Of a stretch of DNA of 64,000 nucleotides, positions 10,978-21,539 are shown one piece after another; position 1 is the stretch's first letter; the number at the start of each line of letters is the position of its first letter. The notes below the pieces were generated by a model, which was not told where the DNA came from, ran no database searches, and worked only from the letters and a program-made list of their open reading frames with translations. This DNA comes from Pictodentalium vernedei (taxonomy: Eukaryota; Mollusca; Scaphopoda; Dentaliida; Dentaliidae). The stretch covers positions 39,362,036 to 39,426,035 of the forward strand of contig CM062291.1 of NCBI GenBank assembly GCA_031216915.1, given 5' to 3'. Position numbers and translations under genes: made by a program.

Positions 10978-11038
10978 TTCAGCTATTCGAACGTCGCGGC
11001 TTCCCCACTGGGGAAGCCGAGACGTTCGAATAGCTGAA
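10978..11038. repeat. 61-bp hairpin, family F, copy 1
   Basis: ttcagctattcgaacgtcgc pairs with gacgttcgaatagctgaa around cttccccactggggaag. A diverged copy lies at 44728-44790 in a similar flank. Confidence 0.8.
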
Positions 11039-11064
11039 GTGGGAGAGGAGAAAACTTCCGACTT

Positions 11065-11116
<52 letters not shown>

Positions 11117-11118
11117 TA
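11065..11118 (+). repeat. (TAA)n microsatellite, LINE tail
   Basis: About 17 TAA units. On the minus strand this is an (ATT)n tail directly after the LINE 3' end next door, as is usual for CR1/L2-type LINEs. Confidence 0.9.
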
Positions 11119-11602
11119 ATATACACATTTATATAGCGCCAAAATTATAGTTCAGAAGATATAGAACCATATTCTAAGGCGCTGTACATGTTACTGAGCT
11201 CGTGCAAATATACAAACGAAATATATACAGTATCTTACAGTCCAAAACATCACTTATAGGCTTTTTGAAACAGGTATGTTTTGAGATCTTTCTTGAAAAG
11301 GTTGACATTTGACAGTCTTTTTTGGTGTTCTGGTAAATTATTCCACAAGTGAGGGCCAGCAAATGAGAATGACCTATCTCCAAATGTCTTACACCTATGT
11401 TTTGGAACATGTAACAGCATTTTACCATTGGACCTCAGGTTGTATTGACACACATTCTTGGTATTAAAGAGTTCTTCTAAGTAGGCTGGTGACATGTTGT
11501 TTTGTGTCTTAAAAACTAGTAATAAAGGTTTGAAAATTATTCTGTACTTGACTGGCAGCCAGTGCATACCCCTCAGAACAGGAGTGATGTGTTGAAATCC
11601 AT
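11119..11602 (-). pseudogene. 5'-truncated CR1/L2-type LINE: C-terminal end of reverse transcriptase ORF
   Basis: The minus-strand frame from about 11602 reads HITPVLRGMHWLPVKYRI, then LLVFKTQNNMSPAYLEEL, and ends with FGDRSFSFAGPHLWNNLP and KKDLKTYLFQKAY before a stop near 11250. This LHWLPV...R...AP.LWN.LP...F...LK pattern is the well-known C-terminus of CR1/L2/Crack-clade retrotransposon proteins. The 3' end gcgctatataaatgtg plus an ATT tail completes it. All of the endonuclease and catalytic RT domains are missing, so this is a dead insertion. Role in life: target-primed reverse transcription. Confidence 0.88.
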
Positions 11603-11695
11603 ATGAAAATAATGAGTAACTGTAAGAAAAATATAAGAGATTTGAAAATATTTTGTGATCATTTGTTTTGGTTTAATAAATAAGGAGGTTATTAC

Positions 11696-12240
11696 TTGGT
11701 TACTTTCATATCGTCCGAGATATCAGCCCTCCGTAACTTCGCATCCGACTTCGACTTTCGGTGGCAGGCTGATATGGAGTAATCTCGGACTGATATCTCG
11801 GCCGATATGAAACTAACCAAGTATTAACCTCACTTGCTTAGTTTCAGATCAGCCGAGATATCAGCCCTATCTAACTTCACATATGCCTTCCACCTTCGGT
11901 CTCAGGCTGATATGAAGTAAACTCTGATTGATATCTTGGCTGATATGAAACTAAACAAGTAAAACTTCACCTGGTTAGTTTCATATCGGCTGAGATATCA
12001 GCCCACGGTAACTTCACATATGCCTTCGACCTTCGATCTCAGGCTGATATGAAGTAATCCCAGACTGATATCTCGGCCAATATGAAACTAACCAAGTAAT
12101 AACGTCACTAGTCTTGGTTAGTTTCATAACGGCCGAGATATTAGCCCTCGGTAACTTCACATCTGTCTTCTACCTTTGGTCTCAGACTGATGTAATGTTA
12201 CCTTGGACTGATTTCTCGGCTGATATGAAACTAACCAAGC
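11696..12240. repeat. Tandem array of four hairpins, about 137 bp each
   Basis: Units at about 11696-11820, 11837-11960, 11971-12096 and 12111-12240. Each begins ggttagtttcatatcggcc and gagatatcagccc and ends with the complement ggccgatatgaaactaacc, around ttcgacttcgatctcaggct. A fifth diverged unit is at 44472-44626. A tandem array whose every unit is itself an inverted repeat is unusual. Confidence 0.85.
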
Positions 12241-12379
12241 AATAACCTGTATGTATCTTTCAGGGAGAAAATATAATTTTAGAGAATTTTTTTTTTTTTT
12301 TAATTCTGACTTCAGAAAGGTATAATTGTAGAAAGTGGTGACTTCATACAGAGGATCATCAGAATCAAGATGGTTTCTC

Positions 12380-12385
12380 TTTATT
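12380..12385 (-). promoter_or_regulatory. Poly(A) signal AATAAA
   Basis: rc of tttatt, placed 10 bases downstream of the stop of the candidate terminal exon. The hexamer is common by chance in AT-rich DNA, so its value rests on its position. Confidence 0.35.
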
Positions 12386-12395
12386 CAAGGTATTT

Positions 12396-12624
12396 TTAAT
12401 CCTTGGCCAAACTATCATTTGCTTTTCCTGGGATAATGGCATGTACACTTGTCTTCTCCTTTCCCCTCGAACACGCTCCGAGTGACGTTCTGGATGAAAA
12501 TGTAGGTGGAATGGAAAGTTCTGGATTTGCGGGAAAAACTGACGGAGCAAGAAGATCCTCTCTGGGCAGAGGAGCTTGGAACCTTATAGGCTTCGTATGT
12601 TCACTGTAATTAGTGTCCAGTGAC
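12396..12624 (-). CDS. Candidate terminal exon, unknown protein
   Basis: On the minus strand a strong 3' splice site (tttttctctttgttcttag) at 12643-12625 opens a 75-codon frame ending in TAA (12398-12396). The frame requires an upstream intron in phase 2. It reads as ordinary protein (SLDTNYSEHTKPIRFQAPLP ... GKANDSLAKD), with many Pro, Ser and charged residues and no known domain. An AATAAA poly(A) signal follows ten bases after the stop. It could be the last exon of the minus-strand gene at 22-30 kb, but the donor there is phase 1, so at least one more exon would be needed between them. It may equally belong to another gene or be chance. Confidence 0.35.
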
Positions 12625-12701
12625 CTAAGAACAAAGAGAAAAATACAAGAAAATAAATATTCAGCCAAGGTAATAGCTTAACTTAACGATTTTGTTAGTT
12701 A

Positions 12702-13234
12702 AAACCCTTTACCTAACACGAAAGGCAGACGACACTTGCAGACAAACTTCTTGAATAACCATTTTTTTTCTTATCATATAGTTGCATTTAAGTACTTAAT
12801 TCTACGAACTGCACCTTAGAAGAAATCAGCGACACTTGTCTTTTTTCAAATTTCTCGGATGCCATAGAATTAAGAAAGGACGCTGGTTTTGTTTACATTG
12901 GCATGGCGGGGGTTCGAACCCACGACGAGAGAGTTTCCTTCGGCACCAACCGCCTAGCGAAACTATACTGAACCACACACACCACTCGACATGGGGTCTG
13001 TCGGGGGCCGAGTGGTGTGCGTGGTTCAGTATAGTTTCTCTAAACGGTTGGTGCCGAAGGAAACTTTCATTTTTTGCTTCAAAAACATAGGTTATGATCC
13101 CTCATTGGAACGAGCTCAACGAGCTCGTTCCAAAGAGGGGTCATAAGCTGTTTTTGTGACAAAAAATAAAGAAAATTAAATGGTGATTTTTGTGAATACC
13201 GCTGGCTGGTTTTGGCCGTTACTTTGATAAAGGG
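12702..13234 (+). mobile_element. piggyBac-like MITE (variant A) split by an inserted hairpin
   Basis: Left end ACCCTTTACCTAACACG after gttaa; right end TTTGATAAAGGG then TTAA (13235-13238). The left arm stops at about 12770 and the core resumes at about 13070 with cattttttgcttcaaaaaca. Between them lies about 300 bp of foreign DNA. Core: cattggaacgagctcaacga. Confidence 0.75.
12900..13070. repeat. Hairpin with tRNA-like B box, nested in the MITE
   Basis: gtttccttcggcaccaaccg and aaactatactgaaccac are reversed at 13010-13068 around ggggtctgtcggggg. Just outside the left arm, gggggttcgaaccca (12908-12922) is a perfect B-box-like sequence, so the hairpin may derive from a tRNA-like element that was duplicated head to head. 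Confidence 0.65.
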
Positions 13235-13238
13235 TTAA

Positions 13239-14240
13239 AAACGTATCTGTTCTTGCTAAAGGCGTAAATATAGGTATGTGACGCACACCGAAAAACCGAT
13301 TTGTCAAGTAAGCCATCCGTGCATTTAATTAGAAATACGTCAGGGAAAGCGCAATAAAAGTGATAACTTTGATCGAGAGGAATCTCAATTGGGAGCTGTA
13401 ACACTAATTAGCGCTTATCGGGTCTGAAACAACGATCTTGCCTGGTAAGCTTCAAACAAAAGACACTCGTTTTATCCATCCAAAGTGAACAGTAATTTAA
13501 TTATATGGTTAATTAAAAGGGAATTAATGTCACTGCGATCGAATAAGAGTCGGAGTTTTCTCGAAATTCGATTCCAGTTTCAAGGCGTGTAAGACTGAGT
13601 CGTGGGCGAGAAGCTGGGGATATCCCATGTTATAGGTTAGAGGGGTGCCGCGTCGGTGTGAAAGTATAGGCATGTTGTAATGTATGGGGAGCCACAGAGC
13701 TCATATTTAGAGTAGGAACAGTCGCGGGCCAAGTCGGTGGCCATATATGAGTGTAGGATCAGAATAAGAAGTACGAGCGCGGGGAACTCACGAATATTGA
13801 CATTCAGGAAGACGGCATTACCTGTTATAGAAGGCAAGCCGTACGTAGACAGGCTAGGCTTTGCTGGAAATGCATTAGTATGAGGTAATATTTGTGACAA
13901 GTGTGTCTCCCAGGAGTTTTTGTTTACACATGTTTTAGGTATTTATTTTTTACAGTGTAGAGGGAAGCAATTAATCCTCGAAGTAGCGACTGTTAAAGTG
14001 AAGGCGTCAGATAGAGTGGTATTCCAGACGTATGTTCGTGAAAAGGCGACCTGACCCCAGAGACGCTACATTCAGCCGAGAAGATCAAACACCAGCGACA
14101 AGGAAGAAGCGAGTTCAAGCGACAACAGAGAACGCGGACCCACAAAGTGACTCAAAAACTGTGTGGGTTGGGTGTGATTGACGTTTTATATTTTATTCAA
14201 TGGATTTCCGTCAAAAGGTACTATATATTTTCTATATGCA
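13239..14240. other. No gene seen
   Basis: Unique sequence without repeats I recognise. Short frames on the minus strand at 13637-13900 lack supporting splice structure. Confidence 0.5.
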
Positions 14241-14244
14241 TTAA

Positions 14245-14487
14245 CTCTTTACCTAACCTGAAAAGCAGACGACACTTGCAAAAATAATTCTTGAATAACT
14301 AATTTTTTTCATTTTTTGTCTCAAAAACATAGGTTTTGACCCCTCGTTGGAACGAGCTTAACGAGCTCGTTCCAACGAGGGGTCATAACCTATGTTTTTG
14401 AGACAAAAAATGAAAAAATAATGACAATTAATTGGTGGTTTTTGAGAATAGCGTTGGCCGGTTTTGGCCGTTACGTTAGGCAAAGGG
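14245..14487 (+). mobile_element. piggyBac-like palindromic MITE, complete (variant A)
   Basis: TTAA at 14241-14244 and 14488-14491. Ends CTCTTTACCTAAC and GTTAGGCAAAGGG, 243 bp. The core reads cgttggaacgagcttaacga; the right arm has gcgttggccggttttggccg. Confidence 0.88.
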
Positions 14488-14687
14488 TTAAAATTGTTAT
14501 TTTCAGTGAAGCCCTATTTATTACGCTTTTTGGTGAAAAGTCACTGACCCCTTCAGGATAAGAACCATCCTGACAGAAACGAAACTGTCGGGTTCGACAC
14601 GGTGAGACATACGCACAGACAGATGGGCATGGTGATTTCCTACAGAGATTCCTTTTGGGCCCTAATCAAAACTTGGGAATTTATATG

Positions 14688-14743
14688 GTGTCATGGCGGT
14701 CACGATAGGCCATTGCGCAGAAGTATGCGACCTTAAACGCCAA

Positions 14744-14774
<31 letters not shown>

Positions 14775-14779
14775 ATAGA

Positions 14780-14830
<51 letters not shown>

Positions 14831-14836
14831 ATATGG
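14688..14836 (+). mobile_element. SINE 3' end with long (AAAT)n tail
   Basis: Only the last part of the SINE body remains (cacgataggccattgcgcag, gaccttaaacgccaataaat), followed by about 90 bp of AAAT units. 5' truncation is typical of reverse-transcribed insertions. Confidence 0.8.
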
Positions 14837-14940
14837 TGTCACGGTTATTGGTATGACATTCAATTAGCCATTCTGGTCCAACGGCATGGGTAGTAGTTTA
14901 TCTTTATTTCAGTAACATGTCCTATCATTTCATATACAGA

Positions 14941-15085
14941 GGATATGGAATGAGTGTTTTTCTCATATAATATTTATGAAACGAGTAAAAGAATTTTCCG
15001 TTTTGGCGAGCCTCTGGCGAGCCCAAACGGAACATTCGGACGAGTTTCATAAATATTATATGAGAAAAACACTCATTTCATATTC
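14941..15085. repeat. 145-bp hairpin, family E, copy 1
   Basis: ggatatggaatgagtgtttt and tctcatataatatttatgaa are mirrored at 15040-15085, with ttttggcgagcctctggcga near the loop. The partner is at 55222-55372. Confidence 0.85.
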
Positions 15086-15140
15086 TATTTATCATATGAC
15101 ACACACACGCACAAATTATCCACTTAGTATGATTTTTTAA

Positions 15141-15353
15141 CCCATCACCTAACTTGTGTTGCAGACGGCACTTGGAAAAAACATCCTCGTATAACTGAAA
15201 ATTTTCATTTTTTGCTTCCAAAACATAGGTTATGACCCCTCATTGGAACGAGCTCATCGAGCTCGTTCCAATGAGGGGTTATAACCTATGTTTTGGAAGC
15301 AAAAAGTGAAAATATAAAAAAACATGAATGGCGTTCTTCTTGTAGGTAAAAGA
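15141..15353 (+). mobile_element. piggyBac-like MITE, variant C
   Basis: Flanked by TTAA at 15137-15140 and 15354-15357. The ends (CCCATCACCTAAC, GTAGGTAAAAGA) have drifted. The hairpin uses tgcttccaaaacataggtta instead of the tctcaaaaacat of variant A, with the same gaacgagctc core. Confidence 0.8.
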
Positions 15354-15654
15354 TTAATGCAATATAACCCACCCTAAATAGGACAGATAACGTAAATTAT
15401 CCCTACTGAAATTATGCAAATGTGACCCAGTTGTATTTTGTTTAGCCAATCAAATTATCCAGTTTTGAAATTGACCAAGCTCCCAACTCTGATTATGCAA
15501 ATTATGAAACTGTGGCCCAGTTTTATTTTGTTCAGCCAATCAAATTGTCTTGTTTTGAAATTGACCAATAAAATTGACGGAAGGCTTTATTTATCACTGA
15601 TTAATATGAAAACAAAATATAAAATGTTTTAAAGTGAACAAAACGGACGAGTCA

Positions 15655-15889
15655 TATGATAAAAATCGACATATACTGCCCCCCCCCCCGCCCCCAAAAG
15701 TTTAACTTCAAACACAGTTAAGCTTTTCAATTCTCAAGCTCGCCTCGTTCACTCACACATTCGAAACTCATTCGGGGGCCCATGCATTGCAGGGAAACCG
15801 ATAGGCTAAAAATCCTCCAAGAAGGACCGCACCATGATACATTCTTCCTCGTAACAAAAAAAAAAAAAAAAAAAAACGACTGGAAGAAA

Positions 15890-15941
<52 letters not shown>

Positions 15942-15960
15942 CAGTTTTTACTGACTAAAA
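15655..15960 (+). repeat. C-run, A-run and (AAAT)n simple repeats
   Basis: C-run at about 15679-15693, A-run at 15857-15876, then about 13 AAAT units at 15889-15943. The AAAT stretch resembles a SINE tail, but no SINE body precedes it. Confidence 0.75.
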
Positions 15961-16131
15961 TAGATTAGATTTTCTTTTTTATTATATGGTATGAAACATT
16001 TTATTGCATAATATCCAGCCCAATTCGACGAGAAATGTGTACGTTTCAAAATACTAACAAAGATCAGATGATCGTTCCTTCAAGGCGACGTGATGCGTCG
16101 TAGAGTGACGTCATTTAGAAAGCTACTGAGG

Positions 16132-16176
16132 GATATTCCTCGATATCCATCGAGTCGATGGATATCGAGAAATATC
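16132..16176. repeat. 45-bp hairpin
   Basis: ggatattcctcgatatccat pairs with atggatatcgagaaatatcc around cgagtcg. A near-identical hairpin is at 53346-53391. Confidence 0.8.
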
Positions 16177-16210
16177 CTTTTGATAATTACGATAATTCAC
16201 AGGCTAGCAT

Positions 16211-16384
16211 ATAATAATATACAATTATGGACTTTTGTGGTGGTAAATATGGTGTGATATGAACCTAAAAAACTTATATTGTAATTGACCGCGACGTTAG
16301 CGTAGGTCAATATAAGTTTTTTTTTGTAGATTCATATCACACCATATTTAGCACCACACAAGTCCATAACTGTTTTATTATATA
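16211..16384. repeat. 174-bp hairpin
   Basis: tataataatatacaattatg, gacttttgtggtg and tggtgtgatatgaac are mirrored at 16320-16384; a second small stem (acttatattgtaattgacc / ggtcaatataagt) closes the loop with cgcgacgttagcg. Confidence 0.85.
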
Positions 16385-16905
16385 CACGATACTCAAAAAA
16401 ACAAAAACAAAACAATCTTCTATTTGTCAATTAAAAGTTCAATTATATCAACCAGAAAAACTTTTATTTAACAATCAAATAGTTATCATCTGCAGAATAA
16501 CATAACAATGAGACGAGGCCAGGTTGATTCCGCATGCAAGTCGATTGAAATAGAACTAGAGAGGGGATTTCCAAAAGCTATATTTAGAAAGTTGATCTTC
16601 GCTGGAAAACCGGTGTGCATAGAATAGATTTTGAGTACCAGTCACGTGTATATGATCCAGACAATAGAAATGTGGTTATTTATAAAGAATATAAGAAATC
16701 ATAAGACTCAACGAAGCATCATTACCTTTCCTTTGAAAATGTGATGCTATTACTCCTTTGTTGCCACGCTGTATTATCTGAAAAAAATAAACGAAAGCAT
16801 AAAGTTTATCAAAGACTGTACAAAATGATCAACACTTCGAAAGCAGAGCGGAGGTTGTTCGTTCCCGGCTTTGTTTGTTTATTCATGGCTGACACTTTTG
16901 TCATT
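16385..16905. other. No gene seen
   Basis: The last 45 bp (catggctgacacttttgtca, ttggaagaga) match the flank of the repeat at 39705-39740, and the minisatellite starts directly after. Confidence 0.5.
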
Positions 16906-16907
16906 GG

Positions 16908-17928
16908 AAGAGAGGGATTTATAGAGTGACTTTTGTGTATATCACCGAAGGGATTTATAGACTGACTTCTGTGTATATCACCGGAGGGATTTATGGAGGG
17001 ACTTTTCGTGTATATAACTGGAGGGATTTATAGAGTGACTTTTGTGTATATCACTGGAGGGATTGATAGAGTGACTTTTGTCTAAATAACTGGAGGGATT
17101 CATAGAGTGACTTGTCTAAATCACTGGAGGGATTGATAGAGTGACTTTTGTCTAAATCACTGGAGGGATTCATAGAGTGACTTGTCTAAATCACTGGAGG
17201 GATTGATAGAGTGCCTTTTGTCTAAATCACTGGAGGGATTCATAGAGTGACTTTTGTCTAAATCACTGGAGGCATTTATAGAGTGACTTTTGACTAAATC
17301 GCTGGAGGCATTTATACAGTGACTTTTGTGCATATCACTGGAGGGATTCATAGAGTGATTTTTGTCTAAATCACTGGAGGGATTCATAGAGTGACCTTTG
17401 TGGATATCACTGCATGGATTTATAGAGAGAGTTACGTGTATGTCAGTGGAGGGATTTATAGAGTGACTTTTGTGTATATCACCAGAGGGATTTATGGAAT
17501 GACTTTTGTCTAGATCACTGGAGGGATTTATGGAGTGACTTTTGTGTATATCACCGGAGGGATTCGTAGAGTGACCTTTGTCTAAATCGCTGGAGGGGTT
17601 TATAGAGTGACTTTTGTGTATATCACTGGGAGATTTGCAGAGTGACTTTTTATTACTGGAGGGATTTATAGAGTGACGTTTGTGTATATCACCGGAGGGA
17701 TTTATAGAGTGACTTTTTTGTATATCACCGGAGGGATTTGTAGAGTGACTTTTTCGTGTATATAACTGGAGGGATTTATATAGCTAATTTTGTGTAAATC
17801 ACTGCAGGGATTTATAGAGTGATTTTTGTATATTTCACTGAAGGGATTCATAAACTGCATTTTGAGTATATCACCGGAGGGATTTATAGGGGTGACTTAA
17901 GCTTTTACTACTAGAGGGATTTATATAG
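16908..17928 (+). repeat. 36-bp minisatellite array 1
   Basis: About 28 units of the type ggagggatttatagagtgac + ttttgtgtatatcact, with variation (gtctaaatcact, gattcatag). Because 36 is a multiple of 3, one minus-strand frame stays open over a few units as a 12-residue repeat (NPSSDLDKSHSI), but stops and indels break it and there is no gene context. Confidence 0.95.
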
Positions 17929-17930
17929 TA

Positions 17931-18355
17931 CAGTAGAATCCTCTTAATTGAATATCCATTTTGCCAGTGAAAATTATTCAATTAACAGGAGTATACAACA
18001 GGGATTTGGTCAGTTTCTGTGTACTGGAGGTAAACTGAGCATTTATTCTATTGTATCTTGTTTGACAGAGCTCATAGAGCTCTGTCAAACAAGATATAAT
18101 AGAATAAATGCCTGTATTGGATGTAGTGAGGCCAAAAAGGTTGATAAATAAGAGGAATTTGGTGCGTGTCACAGTAATTTTTTCGACTTATTACAAAAAT
18201 TTATATACAATTAACAGGAGTTTACTCTACAACCCATATGCAATTAACAGATCAAATTTGTACTGAAGGTATGGTAAATGGTTTTGTGTTTGAAAATTAT
18301 ATTCACTTAACAGGGATATACAATTAAGAGATATCCAATTAAGTGGGCTCCACTG
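17931..18355 (+). mobile_element. pogo/Tc1-mariner-type MITE with TA duplication
   Basis: Ends CAGTAGAATCCTCTTAATTG and the reverse complement of CAGTGGAGCCCACTTAATTG, flanked by TA on both sides (17929-17930, 18356-18357). CAGT starts with TTAA-rich termini and a TA target are typical of pogo/Tigger elements. The interior holds a hairpin (18038-18112: tctattgtatcttgtttgac). It interrupts the 36-bp minisatellite, which resumes at 18358. A reversed fragment is at 21035-21200. Confidence 0.82.
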
Positions 18356-18357
18356 TA

Positions 18358-18500
18358 CCTCGTATCTGTATCACGGAAGGAATTTACAGGGCGTCTTTTA
18401 TGTATATCACTGGATTTATTTATTTATTGGTGCATCACGCCACATCAGCAGCTAAAGCTATATCGTGGCAATGAAAAGTATGTATTATAAAATAGATAAG
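18358..18500 (+). repeat. Resumed minisatellite, then TTTATTTA repeat fragment
   Basis: 18370-18412 gives one to two more 36-bp units. After (ATTT)n, gccacatcagcagctaaagc and tatatcg recur at 45712-45740, so a small unclassified repeat with a SINE-like tail sits here in reverse. Confidence 0.65.
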
Positions 18501-19303
18501 TATTTTCCATTACGTAAATGAAAACATGTAAAAACGTGTTGATTATTATTATTATTATTTATTTCATTATACTTTTTTCCACTTACATGGAGTAAAGTAC
18601 AAACGAATACTATTTTAATATACATGAGTTTATGTTACATGTCCGTGGTGGGCATTTACAGATTATACAAGTTCTTTCTCCCCCCCCCCCCCTCCCTCTC
18701 TCTCTCCCGCCCACGCGATTCAACCTATGTGGTAAACTTCCCGTACAAGGAGGTACGCCGGTGACGGTGATAGGCGGCAAATCATAAATTGGGACGGTCA
18801 TCATGGTCCTACCAGGCATGAATGAGTATACTGTGTTGTGCACCCACCCCTAATAGAACAAGGTTGTTCAGTCGAAATAAACGTCAACAACGCTGATGAA
18901 CATTATAGAATGCACAACCAAACGACAGTAATCAGTCGCACCGTTATGCATTCCACAATATTCAACGTTATCGGGCAAAATGTATTAATACGTGAGTTGG
19001 CAATAATTTGCATACAAAGTCCTGGCTTCGATTAATCATCAGAAGTTTTAGCATATATGTGTAGCGAGATGCAAATTATGCCTTATAATGTGAATCAACA
19101 TGTAGCGTTTACCCAGAACCCCCCCCCCCCCCCTCTCGCAAGGCACTCTCTTTACGAAATTAGCAAGGAGATACCCTCTTGCAGCGAAATGCTTTGAAGA
19201 GTACATTATTGCAGGAGGGGGAGCCCAGGAACGCCAGATGTTCAAGGAAATAATTATTATTATGGGATTTTTGTAGTCCTGGTTTTATGCGTGCAACCAG
19301 TGC
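18501..19303. other. No gene seen; simple repeats
   Basis: (ATT)n at 18545-18565, a C/CT run at 18680-18708 and a C-run at 19119-19133. No exon-like structure I would defend. Confidence 0.5.
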
Positions 19304-19304
19304 A

Positions 19305-19364
19305 TACCGGCATATATCTGCCAACATTCGGGTATACCCGAATGTCGGCAAATACATGCCGGCA
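19305..19364. repeat. 60-bp hairpin
   Basis: taccggcatatatctgccaa pairs with cggcaaatacatgccgg around attcgggtatacccgaat. Confidence 0.75.
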
Positions 19365-19492
19365 TCCAGCGAAAACACACTCCCCGAAGGGATGGTGGGG
19401 GGGGGGGGGGGGGTGAGGACACATAGCAATTCACTCATAGGCGCACTCATCTGGCCATGTCAACAGCTTCTCCCAAATCTTGTTCAGGGGAG

Positions 19493-19577
19493 TGTAAACG
19501 TCGTCGCGTGAGGGCCAGAAGGCCCTGTCCTCCACCAGAAGGTAGCACCCTCTGGCCCCCACGCGACGACGTGTAAA
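19493..19577. repeat. GC-rich hairpin
   Basis: gtgtaaacgtcgtcgcgtga pairs with cacgcgacgacgtgtaaa; inner stem agggccaga / tctggcccc. CpG-rich compared with its surroundings. Confidence 0.75.
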
Positions 19578-19905
19578 TATGTATAAATTAATCACTTTTG
19601 GTAAGCTAAGCTTACAGGTCCATAGCCGAATGATGTGTAGAAACGGGGGAAGTGTCGACAGCTGAAGTATATATTCTTGATAAGCCACTACCTACTGGAG
19701 GATAATTTAGCAATTCAAAAGTGGGCAGGGCAATAAGAACATAACCTTGGAAGGGGGTACTGGGAAGTGTCGACAGCTGAAGTTTATATTCTTGTTGAAA
19801 TAAGAGGAATAAAAATTAGCAGTGAATACAGTAATGCGAAAATGAGACCAGTTGTTTAAATGAATGCCATGCTGAGTAAACCAACCTGTTGAACAGATGA
19901 TAGGA

Positions 19906-20838
19906 AAACCACTGGATGGCTTTATAGAGTGATTTGTGTGTATAAAACTGGATGGCTTTATAGAGTGACTTTTGTGTATATCACTGGAGGTATTTATAGA
20001 GTGATTTTGTGTATATCACTGGAGGGATTTATAGAGTGATTTTTGTGTATATCACTGGAGGGATTTATAGAGTGATTTTTGTGTATAAAACTGGATGGCT
20101 TTATAGAGTGACTTTTGTGTATATCACTGGAGGTATTTATAGAGTGATTTTGTGTATATCACTGGAGGGATTTATAGAGTGATTTTTGTGTATATCACTG
20201 GAGGGATTTATAGAGTGATTTTTGTGTATATAACTGGAGGGATTTATAGAGTGATTTTGTGTATATCACTGGAGGGATTTATACAGTGACTTTTGTCTAA
20301 ATCACTGGAGGGATTTATGGAGTGACTTTTGTGTATATCACTGGAGGGATTTATAGATTGATTTTGTGTATATCACTGGAGGGATTTATAGAGTGACTTT
20401 TGTGTATATCACTGGAGGGAATTATAGAGTGACTTTTGTGTATATCACTGGAGGGATTTATAGAGTGACTTTTGTCTAAATCACTGGAGGGATTTATAGA
20501 GTGACTTTTGTGTATATCACTGGAGGGATTCATAGAGTGACTTTTGCGTATACCACTGGAGGGATTTATAGAGTGATTTTGTGTATATCACTGGAGGGAT
20601 TTATAGAGTGACTTTTGTCTAACCCATTGGAGGGATTTATAGAGTGATTTTGTGTATATCACTGGAGGGATTTATAGAGTGACTTTTGTCTAACCCATTG
20701 GAGGGATTTATAGAGTGATTTTGTGTATATCACTGGAGGGATTTATAGAGTGACTTTTGTCTAACCCACTGGAGGGATTAATAGAGTGACTGTTGTGTAT
20801 ATCACTGGAGGGATTTATAGAGTGACTTTTGTGTATAT
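19906..20838 (+). repeat. 36-bp minisatellite array 2
   Basis: About 26 units of the same 36-bp motif and orientation as array 1, more homogeneous; a block of several units (tataaaactggatggcttta ... ) is itself repeated at 19920 and 20092, indicating higher-order duplication. Confidence 0.95.
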
Positions 20839-20854
20839 CGGTCATCTTCAAGTC

Positions 20855-21200
20855 GCCCCAAATTTGATTCGAGATTCGATTCGAATTCGAATAATAGACC
20901 CGATTCGAGATTCTATTTGAAGCGAAAATGGGTGATTTACAGGGCCCTACTGAATTCCCCTTGTTTTATTGGACTATTTGACATAAGTAGGCCCTACATG
21001 CAATACATATATTTAATCTATTAGATCTTATTTAACAGGGCCCCAATAGCTCCGTCAAACAAGATACAAGAGAATAAACGATAAATTTATCATTAGAATA
21101 CAGGAAAGTGACCAAATCCCTGTTAAATGAATACTCATGTTAAACAAATAGTTTTCCACAGGCAAAATGGCTATTCAATTAACAGCGTTTCTCTGTAACT
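20855..21200 (-). repeat. DNA-element fragments: GATTCGAATC-rich end and reversed pogo-type MITE piece
   Basis: 20855-20950 is the GATTCGAATC-rich tract ending acagggccctac. 21035-21200 matches the pogo-type MITE of 17931-18355 in reverse (ctccgtcaaacaagatacaa; ggctattcaattaacagcg; ends tctctgta). Confidence 0.6.
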
Positions 21201-21202
21201 CT

Positions 21203-21535
21203 TTATTTGTTTATTGGGGTTTAACGAGAACTTTCGACTACCAGGGTCACCTCGTGTCGGACAGTTTTACAGGGGGAGGAAGTCGGAGTAACCGGAGAGA
21301 ACCACGGAGCAACGACGAGCACCTGACAGACTCCCCAACGTACTAAATCTACACAAGCAGGGTTAGCACTGGTTGAAGACAAGTGAACCATCGACGTGTA
21401 GTACGCCTTTGTACACAGTGCCACCGTGCCCCCAGGCAAGCAATTGGCATTAAGTGCCTTGCTCAAAAACACAACGCAGTTGCCCCTGGTGGGAATCGAA
21501 CACTGAACCTGCTTTTGCGAATACATATTCTGCGG
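21203..21535 (-). mobile_element. SINE, minus orientation, head truncated
   Basis: Starts with the reversed tail (tttatttgtttattggggtt), then cagggtcacctcgtgtcgga, ggagagaaccac and the META-like block (agtgccttgctcaaaaacac). The pol III head is cut off at 21540 by the hAT-type MITE. The tail is of the gtcgttaaaccccaataaa type. Confidence 0.85.
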
Positions 21536-21539
21536 TTTT

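Larger units (their letters stand above)
14938..16225 (+). repeat. Large inverted duplicate, arm 1 (no 894-bp insert)
   Basis: Reads in reverse complement as 53310-55385. Shared blocks in order: hairpin E, a variant-C MITE, ctaaataggacagataacgt, caatcaaattgtcttgtttt, aacaaaacggacgagtca, then the 16132-16176 hairpin and ataattcacaggctagcata. The arm at 53 kb carries the 894-bp element where this arm reads straight through (near 15630), so this is an empty site. 15660-16000 aligns poorly and has gained simple repeats. Confidence 0.8.

Noticed and set aside
13770-13900. Possible 42-bp exon between atttccag and gtaatg on the minus strand
   Set aside because: Very short, and its phase (1 to 1) does not connect the known donor to the phase-2 acceptor at 12625.
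17157-17387. Minus-strand 12-residue repeat protein (NPSSDLDKSHSI), also at 20351-20533
   Set aside because: It arises because the minisatellite unit is 36 bp. Neighbouring units carry stops and indels, and no start, splice or promoter context is present.
18610-18843. Minus-strand frame with PIYDLPPITVTGVPP
   Set aside because: Only weak splice-like signals and a simple-repeat end; no link to another exon.
16908-20838. Minisatellites considered as a CRISPR array
   Set aside because: 36-bp units are directly adjacent with no spacers.
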